Assembly: GCF_003991405.1 (NCBI RefSeq)
Contig: NZ_RPEN01000159.1
Coordinates: forward strand, 124,001-188,000
Reading direction: 5' to 3'
From: Pseudorhodobacter sp. E13
GTDB taxonomy: Bacteria; Pseudomonadota; Alphaproteobacteria; Rhodobacterales; Rhodobacteraceae
Length of the DNA: 64,000 nucleotides
Part shown: in pieces, positions 44,873-53,675 of the stretch
Layout: every line of letters starts with the position of its first letter
Numbering within the stretch: position 1 is the stretch's first letter
Notes under the pieces: model-generated
Database searches by the model: none
Seen by the model: only the letters and a program-made list of their open reading frames with translations
Told to the model about the DNA's origin: nothing
Made by a program: the position numbers and the translations under genes

Positions 44873-45363
44873 AGATCCACCTGAACGCCATCCTCTTGCA
44901 GGATGGATTGGCACCCGAACAAGGGTTTTGCCGGGGCACAGGTGCGCGACCGTGCAAGGCACACCCCTTCGCAATCGCTTTCCTTGCGGCATTGCTTGCC
45001 ACCGTCACGCGTCGGCATCTGGCAGGTTAAGGCGCCGGATTTGCCCAAGGGCACATATTTGCCGCCCTTCTTTTCACAGGCCAGATGCGCCGCCGATTTT
45101 GGCTTGGCCACCACGGCGGGCTCTGGTTCCGGTTCCGGCTTTGAAACAGGCGCGGGCGTTGCGGGTTTCACTGGTGCCTCATTGCCCGGCGCGGGGGCCG
45201 CACCGATGGGCGCAAGCGGCGTCACCTCGACCGCGGGGCCTTGAAGCGCAGCAGGTGGCGCGACATCGCTGGCAGGTGCCTTGCTCCCGCCCATTTGGCA
45301 ACCCGCAAGCGAAAGCACCACCCCAAGCGCGGACAACAGGCGAAGAAAGCCCCCGGTCGCCAT
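44860..45363 (-). CDS. Proline-rich cysteine-containing lipoprotein, unknown function
   Basis: Encodes 167 residues from the ATG at 45363. A lipobox (LSLAGC, Cys22) is followed by an Ala/Pro/Glu-rich linker and a C-terminal globular part with about eight Cys that could form four disulfides. No family was recognised. It precedes the lipocalin gene with an overlap, suggesting paired function at the envelope. Confidence 0.7.
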   Translation of the reverse strand: MATGGFLRLLSALGVVLSLAGCQMGGSKAPASDVAPPAALQGPAVEVTPLAPIGAAPAPGNEAPVKPATPAPVSKPEPEPEPAVVAKPKSAAHLACEKKGGKYVPLGKSGALTCQMPTRDGGKQCRKESDCEGVCLARSRTCAPAKPLFGCQSILQEDGVQVDLCID

Positions 45364-45364
45364 G

Positions 45365-46408
45365 TCAGAACGGGGCCGGATAAAGGCGATGGGCGGCGTC
45401 AATCTCCTCCAGCACCGCCTCGGACAAATGCAGATCAACCGCGCCGATATTTGTGCGCAACTGCTCCAGACTGGTCGCCCCGATGATCGGGATCACCGGA
45501 AAGGGACGGTTGCGCACAAAGGCCAGTGCCATCTGAATTGGGTCCAGCCCATGCCGCGATGCAATCCCCAGATAGGCCGCAACCGCCTCAAACACACGCG
45601 GGGTGACGCGGCCGCCCAGTTCTGGCGTGTTCACCCGGCGCGTGCCGTCCGGAATAACCCCGCCCGCGTATTTGCCCGTCAGCAACCCAGCGGCGAGCGG
45701 CGAAAAGGCCAGCAAGGGCATATTCTCCATCGCGGCAAATTCGGCCCAATCGGTATCAAACTGACGGCACAGCAGCGAATATTCATTCTGCACGCTGGCC
45801 ATGCGCGGCAGGCCCATTGCCGCCGCCAGCCGCAGCCAGTTCGCCGCCCCCCAGACGCTTTCATTCGACAGGCCAATCGCGCGGATCTTGCCTTCCGCCA
45901 CCAGCTTACCCGCAGTTTGCAGCACATCCGTCATATCGGCGAAAATATCGGCAGGCGGGGTGGTCTGCGGCGCATAGGTCCACATCTTGCGGAAATGATA
46001 AGAGCCACGGTTGGGCCAGTGAATCTGAAACAGGTCGATGTAATCTGTCTTCAGCCGCTTCAGCGAGGCTTCCACCGCTTCGCGCAGCACCGCCCCCGTC
46101 ACCGGGGCCCCGCCGCGCACATAGCCGTTACCCTCCCCCGTGACCTTGGTGGCCAGCACCACCTTGTCGCGCCCGCCATTGCGCGCAAACCAATTGCCGA
46201 TCACCTCTTCGGTGCCGCCAATGGTTTCGGCCCGCACCGGATTGGTCGGATACATTTCCGCCGTATCCCAGAAATTCAGCCCATGCTCCAAAGCCATGGC
46301 AATCTGGTCATGCCCCTCACGCTCAGAGTTCTGCGAGCCCCAGGTCATCGTGCCAAGGCAATATTCCGACACCATCAAACCGGTAGAGCCGAGCGGGATC
46401 TGTTTCAT
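45365..46408 (-). CDS. Aldo/keto reductase, Tas-like
   Basis: Encodes 347 residues: catalytic Asp/Tyr in WDTAEMY, Lys in LATKV, His in QIHWPN, and a cofactor segment GATSLEQLRTNI near the C-terminus, in an (alpha/beta)8 barrel. The Tas-type layout is inferred; the substrate is unknown. Its stop is 1 nt from the lipoprotein start, so the three genes may share a transcript. Confidence 0.9.
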   Translation of the reverse strand: MKQIPLGSTGLMVSEYCLGTMTWGSQNSEREGHDQIAMALEHGLNFWDTAEMYPTNPVRAETIGGTEEVIGNWFARNGGRDKVVLATKVTGEGNGYVRGGAPVTGAVLREAVEASLKRLKTDYIDLFQIHWPNRGSYHFRKMWTYAPQTTPPADIFADMTDVLQTAGKLVAEGKIRAIGLSNESVWGAANWLRLAAAMGLPRMASVQNEYSLLCRQFDTDWAEFAAMENMPLLAFSPLAAGLLTGKYAGGVIPDGTRRVNTPELGGRVTPRVFEAVAAYLGIASRHGLDPIQMALAFVRNRPFPVIPIIGATSLEQLRTNIGAVDLHLSEAVLEEIDAAHRLYPAPF

Positions 46409-46550
46409 CGGGCGCCTTTCTGTTTACGCAGCATCGCCGCGCAAGGTTGCATCATTTTGACAGAGGCGCAAGCGGATGCAGGGGCGCAGGCACAAGCCGG
46501 GGCGGCCAATGAATCCAACCGCTTAAGCGCCTGCCGCGCCGGGTTTCGCC

Positions 46551-47171
46551 CTATGTATCGCCTTGCGTGACGCAAATATCGGCCGGGCCGGACTGTTCCA
46601 GCACACGCCGCGCATTGGGGATATCATTGCCCAGCGCGCGCGCCCGCGCTGCCGCCTCTGACAGGCCAAAGCCGCGCCAACGCGCAATCAGCCGCGCCTC
46701 CAGTTCCACCATCGGCACGGCGATCTGCACCGTGACATCCCAAAACCGGGCAAGGTCGCGCCATGGGGCCTCTTGCAACAGCAGGTAATTGCCTTCGACA
46801 ATCAGAATACGGTCGGCAGGCCCCACAACCGCAGCCCCCGCCACCGCAAGATCACGCGCGCGGTCAAAGCGAGGGATGATCACCTCCGGCTCTGCCTTCA
46901 GCCGCGCCAGAAGGGCTGCAAACCCTGCGACATCAAAGGTTTCAGGCGCACCTTTGCGGGGCCGCAATCCGCGCGCATCCAGAATGGCATTGTCCAGATG
47001 GAACCCATCCATCGGCACCACCACCGCACCCGGCACCTGCGCGGCAATGGCCTCGGCCAAGGTGGATTTGCCAGCCCCCGGCGGGCCTGCCACCGCCACC
47101 AGAACGCGTTGCCCCGGCGTTTGCGGCAGCGCGGCTATGGCTGCGGTGATCTGGTCGATATCCTTGGTCAT
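46551..47171 (-). CDS. P-loop nucleoside/sugar kinase-like protein (FrcK/PanK-like)
   Basis: Encodes 206 residues from the ATG at 47171. Walker A is GPPGAGKST (29-37), with DGFHLDN as the substrate region and an LIVEGNYLLL Walker B-type segment, like uridine kinase/pantothenate kinase relatives and FrcK. The substrate is unknown. The start overlaps the stop of the GAPDH-like gene by 4 nt. Confidence 0.8.
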   Translation of the reverse strand: MTKDIDQITAAIAALPQTPGQRVLVAVAGPPGAGKSTLAEAIAAQVPGAVVVPMDGFHLDNAILDARGLRPRKGAPETFDVAGFAALLARLKAEPEVIIPRFDRARDLAVAGAAVVGPADRILIVEGNYLLLQEAPWRDLARFWDVTVQIAVPMVELEARLIARWRGFGLSEAAARARALGNDIPNARRVLEQSGPADICVTQGDT

Positions 47172-48154
47172 GCCAGTCCTTTCAGGCGGATCGCCATATC
47201 CAGCATCCGGTTGGAGAACCCCCATTCATTATCATACCAGCCAAAGACACGCAGCATCCCGCCTTGCGTTACCCGTGTTTCCGGGCAGGCCATCACGATG
47301 CTTTCGCGCCGCGCCCGCAGATCGGTGGACACCAGCGCCTTGTCCGTCGCACCGATCACCCCGCCTGCGGCCCGAAACGCCGCGTTGACATCGGCCACAG
47401 CAGCGGGCCGCTGCGTCATTACCGCAAGGTCCACCGCCGAAACACTCGCCACCGGCACCCGCACCGCCGACCCTTCGATCCGGCCTGCAAGCGCGGGCAA
47501 AACGTGATCCAGCAGGCGCTGCGCCGAAGTGGTCGTCGGCACCATAGAGACAGCCGCCGCCCGGCTGCGCGCAAAATCGGCGGCAGGCGCGTCCACCGTG
47601 GGCTGGCTGCCGGTATAGCAATGGATCGTGGTCATGGACCCGGTGACAACGCCCCATTCCGCCTCCAGCAAGGCGATCAGCGGGGCCAGCGCATTCGTGG
47701 TGCAGGACGCGTTGGAAATGATGCGGTGTTCGGGCAACAGCCCCGCCTCATTCGCCCCCAGAACCACCGTAAAATCGGCAGCCTTGGACGGGCCAGACAC
47801 CAGAACCCGCTTTGCCCCGGCCCGTGCCCCGCGCGCGGCCATTTCGCGCCCATCCGCGCGCCCGGTGCATTCCATCACCAGATCGACACCGCGCAGATCA
47901 AGCGTGGAAATATCGGCCACCCGATGCAGCGGCAAGGCGCGCCCGTCGATCACCAGATCGCCGCCCTGCATCGCAACTGTGCCGCGCCACGGGCCGAAAA
48001 CGCTATCAAACTCAAACAGATAGGCGCACATGTCTGGGGTGGCGATATCATTGATGCCCACCACCTCCAGCCCCGGCCAGCGGTCCGGTTGCTGCAAAAA
48101 GGCCCGCAAGACCGACCGCCCGATCCGGCCAAATCCGTTGATGAATACCCGCAT
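47168..48154 (-). CDS. Type I glyceraldehyde-3-phosphate dehydrogenase homologue, divergent
   Basis: Encodes 328 residues, preceded by GGAGG. NAD-binding GFGRIG (8-13) with Asp36 and catalytic Cys151/His178 (NASCTTN, TIHCYT) are intact. The substrate phosphate loop differs: TTTS (207-210) replaces the usual TSTG, and the S-loop reads FARSRAAAVSMVPTTTS. Also considered: erythrose-4-phosphate dehydrogenase, which differs here too. It could be ordinary GAPDH or an enzyme for another aldehyde phosphate made by the coupled kinase. Confidence 0.85.
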   Translation of the reverse strand: MRVFINGFGRIGRSVLRAFLQQPDRWPGLEVVGINDIATPDMCAYLFEFDSVFGPWRGTVAMQGGDLVIDGRALPLHRVADISTLDLRGVDLVMECTGRADGREMAARGARAGAKRVLVSGPSKAADFTVVLGANEAGLLPEHRIISNASCTTNALAPLIALLEAEWGVVTGSMTTIHCYTGSQPTVDAPAADFARSRAAAVSMVPTTTSAQRLLDHVLPALAGRIEGSAVRVPVASVSAVDLAVMTQRPAAVADVNAAFRAAGGVIGATDKALVSTDLRARRESIVMACPETRVTQGGMLRVFGWYDNEWGFSNRMLDMAIRLKGLA

Positions 48155-48391
48155 ATGGCACCTCCGTTCTATCTGTCAGAGCATGGCACAGCCTGCCGAT
48201 CAATCCCCGCAGGGCTGGAATTTTGTATCAAGCACAATGCCCCGCGCCACCCCAACCAAAGCCGCGACCAAGGGCATGCGTGAAACTACCGTCAAAACCC
48301 GCCCGCCCCCGCGCAAGGGGTTTGACCGCAGGGCGGCGGCCCCGCCATAGTCAAACCATTGATGCAGACCAGCCGCGCGCGGAGATTTCAG

Positions 48392-50452
48392 ATGATGCTT
48401 TCCGAAGACACTGCCCCGATGTTGCCCGCCGATACCCCCTATCTGGATTGGGCACGCCTGCAACAGCAGCCAACCGCAGCGACCGCCTCACAGCTTATTC
48501 CCGCCTTGGTGCGTTTGCAGGCGGATGGCAAGGATACCAGCGCCGCCCTCGCCGCGCTGGCCGATGCGCTTCTGGCGCAAGAGATCTTGATGGATCGCGA
48601 CGATCTGGAGGATCTGGGCCTGCTGGCCGATGCCCCGCAGCGCGCCACCCCGCCCAGCCCGCGTGATATCTTTACCGTTTTCATCGCGGCCCGAGGCTTT
48701 GCCGCCACCCAGTCGCGGCTGTCGTGCGCGGTGGAATTCCTGCACCTTGGCCGCGCGATAGAGGCACCTGAGGCCGCTATTGCGCTGACCCCGGCCCCAG
48801 CGCTGGCCGAAGATACCGCCCCGATCCCGCCCGAAACCCCCATTGTGGCGGTGATTGATGACGGTATCGGCTTTCTCAACACCCGGTTTTGCCGCCGCGA
48901 TCTGCGCCGCCATGCGCCTGCCCGCTATCGCACACGCTTTCATGCGGTCTGGCTGCAAGCCTTTCAGACCATCCCGATGCCAAGCTACAGCCCGGCCTAT
49001 GTGCAGGCCGGACAAGTGCTGCACCGGCGCGATATTGATGCCCTGCTCGCCCTAGGCCCCCGGCTGGAGGAGGAGGACAGCTATCGCCGCCTCAACCGGC
49101 AGCTTCTGGAACCCGGCGCGCATTGTTCGACCGAATTCGGCTTTACCCATGGCACCCATATCCTTGCCCTTGCCGCCGGGGCAGACCCGGAAAGCGATGG
49201 TCCGGTGCAGGATTGGCCGCTTCTGGCCGTGCAATTGCCCCCCGAAGCGGTGGACAATACCGCAGGCACCCAATTGGAACCATGCATCATCGACGCCGTG
49301 CGCTGGATCTTGCGGCAGGCCCGGCGGATGAATGATCACAGCCCGGTGGTCATCAACATCTCTTTCGCCACGTTTGCCGGGCCGAAAGATGGCACCAAAC
49401 CGATTGAGGCGATGGTGAAACATCTGCTGGAACGCTGGCAGGTGAAAACCGGGCGTCAGGCGCGGCTGGTCTTTGCCTTTGGCAACGCGCGGCGCAACCG
49501 GCAAAGCGCCTTTGCCACCCTTGCCCCGCAGGTGGCGCAAAGCGTCGACTGGTGCCTGCAACCCGATGATTTCGCCCCCTCTTACCTTGAACTGAGGCCC
49601 CTGACCCCGGCAGACCTGTCACGCCTGACGCTGACCCTGACCGCGCCGGATGGCCGCGTGCAAGCCCTGCCCCCGATCCCTGCCAATTCCCGGCGCTTGA
49701 TACGGGACGCCCAAGGCCGCAGCATCGGCGCGTTTTATCACGTCGGGGCCAGACCCAGCGCGCCGGGTGTCGTCACCCCGGCCCATGCGGTTCTGGCGAT
49801 GGCGGCCTCAACCGGCGCGCCTGTTACGGCGGCGCATGGGCGCTGGCGGCTGACGCTGGCGGCCACTGGCCCCAACGATCTGCCGATCCGGCTAGAGGTG
49901 CAGCGCGGCGATACCGTCATGGGCTACCGCCTGAACGGACGGCAATCCTATCTGGACGCGCCGCAGGCCTATGGCTGGGATGCGGAAACCGCCGATTACC
50001 GCCAGCCCGACTCCGCAGGCCCCATCACCCGCGCCGCCAGCCATTCCAGCTTTGCCACCGCGCAATCGCCTTGCATCTATACGGTCGGCGCCGCGCGGGG
50101 CGACACACTGGGCCCCTGCCTCTATTCCCCCGATGGCGCGGCATGGACAGTGCCCGGCCCCACGCTTTCGGCAGTGGCAGATCGCGGCACCGCCCTGCGC
50201 GGGCTGGTGGCAAGCGGCACGTTCAGCGGATCGGGCCGCGCGCTCAATGGCACCTCTGCTGCGGCGGGGGTCGCCTCGCGCCTCATCGCGCAGGCCTTTG
50301 CCGATGGCCAGATTCCGCCCCCCCCCGGCATGGCTGAGGCGGCGCATCTGGTCGCCACCTATGGCCCGCAGCCGCAACCGGGACGAACCGCGCGGCAAGG
50401 GGCAGGCGTTCTGGCACCCCTCCGGCAAGCGGTCGCAGTTTCGGTGGTCTGA
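48392..50452 (+). CDS. Subtilisin-like (S8) serine protease, no signal peptide
   Basis: Encodes 686 residues from the ATG at 48392, preceded by GGAG. Catalytic Asp156 (VAVIDDGIG), His253 (HGTHILALAAG) and Ser about 622 (NGTSAAAG) are in the right order with a large gap between His and Ser. No signal peptide or membrane helix is visible, and an unusual N-terminal region (1-145) precedes the catalytic core. Intracellular action is likely unless an alternative export system is used. Confidence 0.88.
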   Translation: MMLSEDTAPMLPADTPYLDWARLQQQPTAATASQLIPALVRLQADGKDTSAALAALADALLAQEILMDRDDLEDLGLLADAPQRATPPSPRDIFTVFIAARGFAATQSRLSCAVEFLHLGRAIEAPEAAIALTPAPALAEDTAPIPPETPIVAVIDDGIGFLNTRFCRRDLRRHAPARYRTRFHAVWLQAFQTIPMPSYSPAYVQAGQVLHRRDIDALLALGPRLEEEDSYRRLNRQLLEPGAHCSTEFGFTHGTHILALAAGADPESDGPVQDWPLLAVQLPPEAVDNTAGTQLEPCIIDAVRWILRQARRMNDHSPVVINISFATFAGPKDGTKPIEAMVKHLLERWQVKTGRQARLVFAFGNARRNRQSAFATLAPQVAQSVDWCLQPDDFAPSYLELRPLTPADLSRLTLTLTAPDGRVQALPPIPANSRRLIRDAQGRSIGAFYHVGARPSAPGVVTPAHAVLAMAASTGAPVTAAHGRWRLTLAATGPNDLPIRLEVQRGDTVMGYRLNGRQSYLDAPQAYGWDAETADYRQPDSAGPITRAASHSSFATAQSPCIYTVGAARGDTLGPCLYSPDGAAWTVPGPTLSAVADRGTALRGLVASGTFSGSGRALNGTSAAAGVASRLIAQAFADGQIPPPPGMAEAAHLVATYGPQPQPGRTARQGAGVLAPLRQAVAVSVV

Positions 50453-50465
50453 CCCCCCAAAAACC

Positions 50466-50497
50466 AAAAAGGGCTGCCGCGCAAACGGCAACCCTTT
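50466..50497 (-). terminator. Convergent-gene terminator, strongest on the minus strand
   Basis: Plus strand AAAAAGGG with TGCCG pairs to CGGCA and CCCTTT around a 6-nt loop (one mismatch in the stem). The minus strand continues into a T-rich tract, so it best ends the PAP2-fold gene; it may also serve the S8 protease gene. Confidence 0.7.
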
Positions 50498-50534
50498 CCG
50501 ATGGTTGCGGCAACGTTGCTCTGGGGAGGCGCCG

Positions 50535-51623
50535 TTATCGCACCCATTCATCCTTTGCGACTTGCCACAGGTTGGACAGAACCGGTGACGGAGGATCGAC
50601 AAAGGAAACCATGCCCGCGCTTGGCAAAATGCCTTCCAGCGTTTCGAGCGAGAAATCATCTACAAACCCGGTGCCATTGAACTGGCGCACCGGGGTTTCG
50701 GCCTGACCGGACAACCAGTTGATCACCATCTCGCCAATCCCCAGCCCCAGCACGGCACCCGCCATACTGTCCGAGGGGTAATGCACACCGGCGATGGTGC
50801 GGTTGGTGGCAATCCGCGCGGCCAGCCGCATCGGATGGCTGCGCGCCGTGACGGCATCCAAAGCATCCACCGGCCCGCCTGCCTGCAAGGCACTGAACAC
50901 CTGCGCCACGGCAAAGGCCTCGGTCGCGTGGCCGCTGGGCCAACTGCCATGGCCGGGGGTCTGAATGACGGGCTGCACATCGGATGAGGTCTGTATCGGG
51001 CGCGGGAAATCGAAATGCATCTTCAGCCGCATCTCCATCTGCCCCACCATGCGCAACACCGCCCAGATCAGTTCCAGCGACCGTTTGGTCGCCACCCGGT
51101 CCAGATACCCCAGCCCCCCAAAGAATGAGACGATATCGCCGGTCTGCACCTGAATTTCGGCCAGCCGGTCCATCCGCAAATCGGCATAGCTGCGGATCAA
51201 GGACATTTGCGCATCGACAAAGGCCTGATCATAGACCGGGCGCGTCAGGATCACGGCATCCGCCCCGCCAGCGGCCCGCGCCTTCACGATCCCCTTTTGG
51301 GCTGTGCTGATGTCCAGCCCGGCAAGGCAGCCCAGCTCATAATCCAGCACGGCGGCTTGCGGGCCGTCCTGCATCTTGCGAAACGCATCCCAACCGCCGG
51401 GGGTGGCATTGTCAATCGCGCGGCCCCCGACCCCGGTCCATTGCCGCGAAATCCCGTCCCGGGTGGTGGCAAGGGCCAGCGACAGATAAGGCCCCGCCGA
51501 ACCGCCCGCCCCTTGGGTGCCCTGCGTGCCTTGGGTCCCTTGCGTTCCTTGGGTGCCTTGTGTTCCTTGAGTGCCCTGCGTCCCTTGCGTTCCTTGCGTG
51601 CCCTGCGTTCCGGAAAATGACAT
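50535..51623 (-). CDS. PAP2/vanadium-haloperoxidase-fold protein with N-terminal Gly-Thr-Gln repeats
   Basis: Encodes 362 residues from the ATG at 51623 (AGGAG 9 nt ahead). Residues 5-37 are eleven perfect GTQ triplets, then GAGGSAG. The C-terminal domain carries the phosphate/vanadate motifs Lys201-x6-Arg208-Pro209, PSGH (229-232) and Arg275/His281/Asp285. No signal peptide. It could be a vanadium haloperoxidase or a phosphatase; halide-site residues cannot be judged by reading. It is divergent from the SARP-type regulator. Confidence 0.85.
   Translation of the reverse strand: MSFSGTQGTQGTQGTQGTQGTQGTQGTQGTQGTQGTQGAGGSAGPYLSLALATTRDGISRQWTGVGGRAIDNATPGGWDAFRKMQDGPQAAVLDYELGCLAGLDISTAQKGIVKARAAGGADAVILTRPVYDQAFVDAQMSLIRSYADLRMDRLAEIQVQTGDIVSFFGGLGYLDRVATKRSLELIWAVLRMVGQMEMRLKMHFDFPRPIQTSSDVQPVIQTPGHGSWPSGHATEAFAVAQVFSALQAGGPVDALDAVTARSHPMRLAARIATNRTIAGVHYPSDSMAGAVLGLGIGEMVINWLSGQAETPVRQFNGTGFVDDFSLETLEGILPSAGMVSFVDPPSPVLSNLWQVAKDEWVR
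51513..51611 (-). repeat. Eleven tandem 9-bp units encoding Gly-Thr-Gln
   Basis: Eleven consecutive 9-nt units (99 nt) encode (GTQ)11 at the N-terminus of the PAP2-fold protein. The protein repeat is perfect but the codons vary (GGA/GGC/GGG; ACG/ACC/ACT/ACA; CAA/CAG), so the repeat is kept at protein level and is not a fresh slippage product. A Gly-X-Y pattern resembles collagen-like domains. Confidence 0.95.
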
Positions 51624-51711
51624 GCTCAAAAACTCCTGACGGTGACAAAATTGGCCTTTGCAAGCCTAAAAGCCCCTCGCGCGCCAATGCAAACCGCTTT
51701 TGCGCAGGCTG

Positions 51712-51730
51712 CGGATTTTTACGGATTTTT
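51712..51730. promoter_or_regulatory. Tandem 9-bp repeat (CGGATTTTT), candidate regulator site
   Basis: CGGATTTTT occurs at 51712-51720 and again at 51722-51730, with a 10-bp period, in the 246-nt divergent region between the PAP2-fold gene and the SARP-type regulator. SARP proteins bind direct repeats with about one helical-turn spacing, so this is a natural candidate. Binding is inferred. Confidence 0.4.
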
Positions 51731-51869
51731 GACGAAGTAAAGGCACTACCCGCAACGGAAAACTGGTGGTAGGTTGGTCGGGCGCGGTCTGACCGGGCCA
51801 AAAGGGTGGGGCCGCAAAAGCGGCCAGAGTGGGGAAAGCGACCCGTCTTTTGAGGGGGACATTGGGGAT

Positions 51870-53537
51870 ATGCCTGAAGGGCAAGACCATCAAGCGGCGA
51901 CACCATCCGTGGCGATTTCGCTTTACGGGCCATTTGCGGTGCGCGCCCTTGCAAATGATGAGGATCTGACCCCCCGCCCGCATAAGTCGCGGGCTGTGCT
52001 GGCGCTGCTGGCGCTGTCACCGGATTTTCGCCGCACCCGCCGCTGGATCGAAGAACGGTTGTGGAGCGATCGCGCGCCCCAGCAAGCTGCGGGCAGCCTG
52101 CGGCAGGCCTTGGTCGATCTGCGCAAATCGCTGGGGCCCTGTGGTGATATCATCGAGGCGGATCGTGAATGGGTCAGCCTGACCAAAACAGCTGTCCAGA
52201 TCGAGGCGGCAAGCGAAGGCGCGGGTGAGTTGCTGGAAGGCATCTCGGTGCGCGACCCGGCATTTCAGCGCTGGCTCGACTCTGTCCGTCGCCCGCAAGC
52301 CGTGGGGGGGATGCTGCCCGCCGCGCATTTCGCCGGGCTGGCCGCAGCCTTTCCTGCCGCCGAGCTTGAGGCGGAGCCAATCGTCATTTCCTGCGGCACG
52401 GCCAACCTGCCGGGCACCAGTGGCGGGATCGTGGCCGAAATCATCGCCTCGCGCATCGGCGAGGAAATCTCGGACCATGTGACCGCCTGCACCGTCACGC
52501 AACGGCCCAGCGGGGCCGCCGGGCAGAACGGTGCGGCGCAGGGCGGGCCTGTCGCCGATCTGGATGTGACCTGCAATGTGATCGAAGATAACGGCATCTG
52601 TCTGGCCTTTATCAAGGTGGTGCATGTCGCCTCGGGGCGGGTTTTGTTTGCGAAGGATTGCCGCTTTGTCGGCACCGCGACCTCGCTTGTGGGCAGTGAG
52701 GCGCTGATTGGTGCGGCCTTCGAAGCGTCAGAGAAAACCGTTGCCAAGGTGCCGCATGTGCTGGGCCTGTCCCGGATGGCGACCAAATCGGCGGCGCTGG
52801 GGCAATTGGCGCTGCATAAGATGTTTTCCTTTGATGAGGCGCAGCTGAGTCAGGCGGATCGCTTGATGGAACAGGCCTATGAGGTGGAAGGCAACGCCGT
52901 TCATCTGGCGTGGCGCGGCTTGCTTCAGATGGTCAAGGCGATTGAGCTGAGCCAGGCCCAGCGCCCGGAATTGCACGATATGGCCCAAAGCCTGACCAAT
53001 TACGCGATGGAAAGTAAGAATGGCAATTCCACGGTGAAGGCCCTTGTCAGCCAGACCCGCGCGATGCTGTTTGGTGATGCGGTGGCCGCAGGGCAAGCCG
53101 CCGCGCAGGCCCTGGAGGCGAACCCGCGCAACCCCTTCGCGCTGCAAGCGATGGCGGTGGCAAAGATGTTGGCCGGGGAAGGCGAGCAGGCCTATCAGAT
53201 GTCGGCGCTGGGGCGATCCTATGCCAGCCGGTCCACGTTCCGGCATTGGTGGGACGCCCATCATGCGACGGTTTGCGTGGCCACCGGGCGGGTGGATGAG
53301 GCAATCCGCGCCGCCGAGGCCGCCGCTTTTGGCGCGCCCAGCCTGCGGCCCGCCTATCGGTATCTTTTGTCGCTTTATGCCCATCGGGGGGAGTTGGACC
53401 GCGCCGCCCTGATGCAGACCCATCTGGAGAAACTGGAGCCGGGCTTCACGCTGGACCGGATGATTGAGGACCCGGATTACCCGGTGCGAACCTTGCGGAA
53501 AACCGGGTTGCTGAAAGCGTTGAAAAAGCTGCAATAG
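51870..53537 (+). CDS. SARP/BTAD-type transcriptional regulator with TPR-like C-terminus
   Basis: Encodes 555 residues from the ATG at 51870 (GGGGG ahead). An OmpR-type winged helix (about 15-95; YGPFAVRALAN, then QAAGSLRQALVDLRKSLG) is followed by a TolB/FlgO-like middle region (about 150-290) and tetratricopeptide-like helices (about 320-540). This layout is that of SARP/BTAD regulators. It probably controls the divergent PAP2-fold gene. A longer N-terminus from 51774 is possible but lacks homology support. Confidence 0.82.
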   Translation: MPEGQDHQAATPSVAISLYGPFAVRALANDEDLTPRPHKSRAVLALLALSPDFRRTRRWIEERLWSDRAPQQAAGSLRQALVDLRKSLGPCGDIIEADREWVSLTKTAVQIEAASEGAGELLEGISVRDPAFQRWLDSVRRPQAVGGMLPAAHFAGLAAAFPAAELEAEPIVISCGTANLPGTSGGIVAEIIASRIGEEISDHVTACTVTQRPSGAAGQNGAAQGGPVADLDVTCNVIEDNGICLAFIKVVHVASGRVLFAKDCRFVGTATSLVGSEALIGAAFEASEKTVAKVPHVLGLSRMATKSAALGQLALHKMFSFDEAQLSQADRLMEQAYEVEGNAVHLAWRGLLQMVKAIELSQAQRPELHDMAQSLTNYAMESKNGNSTVKALVSQTRAMLFGDAVAAGQAAAQALEANPRNPFALQAMAVAKMLAGEGEQAYQMSALGRSYASRSTFRHWWDAHHATVCVATGRVDEAIRAAEAAAFGAPSLRPAYRYLLSLYAHRGELDRAALMQTHLEKLEPGFTLDRMIEDPDYPVRTLRKTGLLKALKKLQ

Positions 53538-53675
53538 GCTGCGATTCCGCCCGGTGAATCGCGCGCGGAATGGGCGTCAACCCATTGATAAAACGCAACA
53601 ACGCCTGAAATCTTCATCAATTCTTAACACTTGAATCGCAGTCCGCGCTAGCAGCCACAATCACCCAAAAAACGC

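Noticed and set aside
51774-51869. N-terminal extension of the SARP-type regulator from 51774
   Set aside because: The 32 extra residues are Gly-rich without homology, and a Shine-Dalgarno-like GGGGG run precedes the ATG at 51870.
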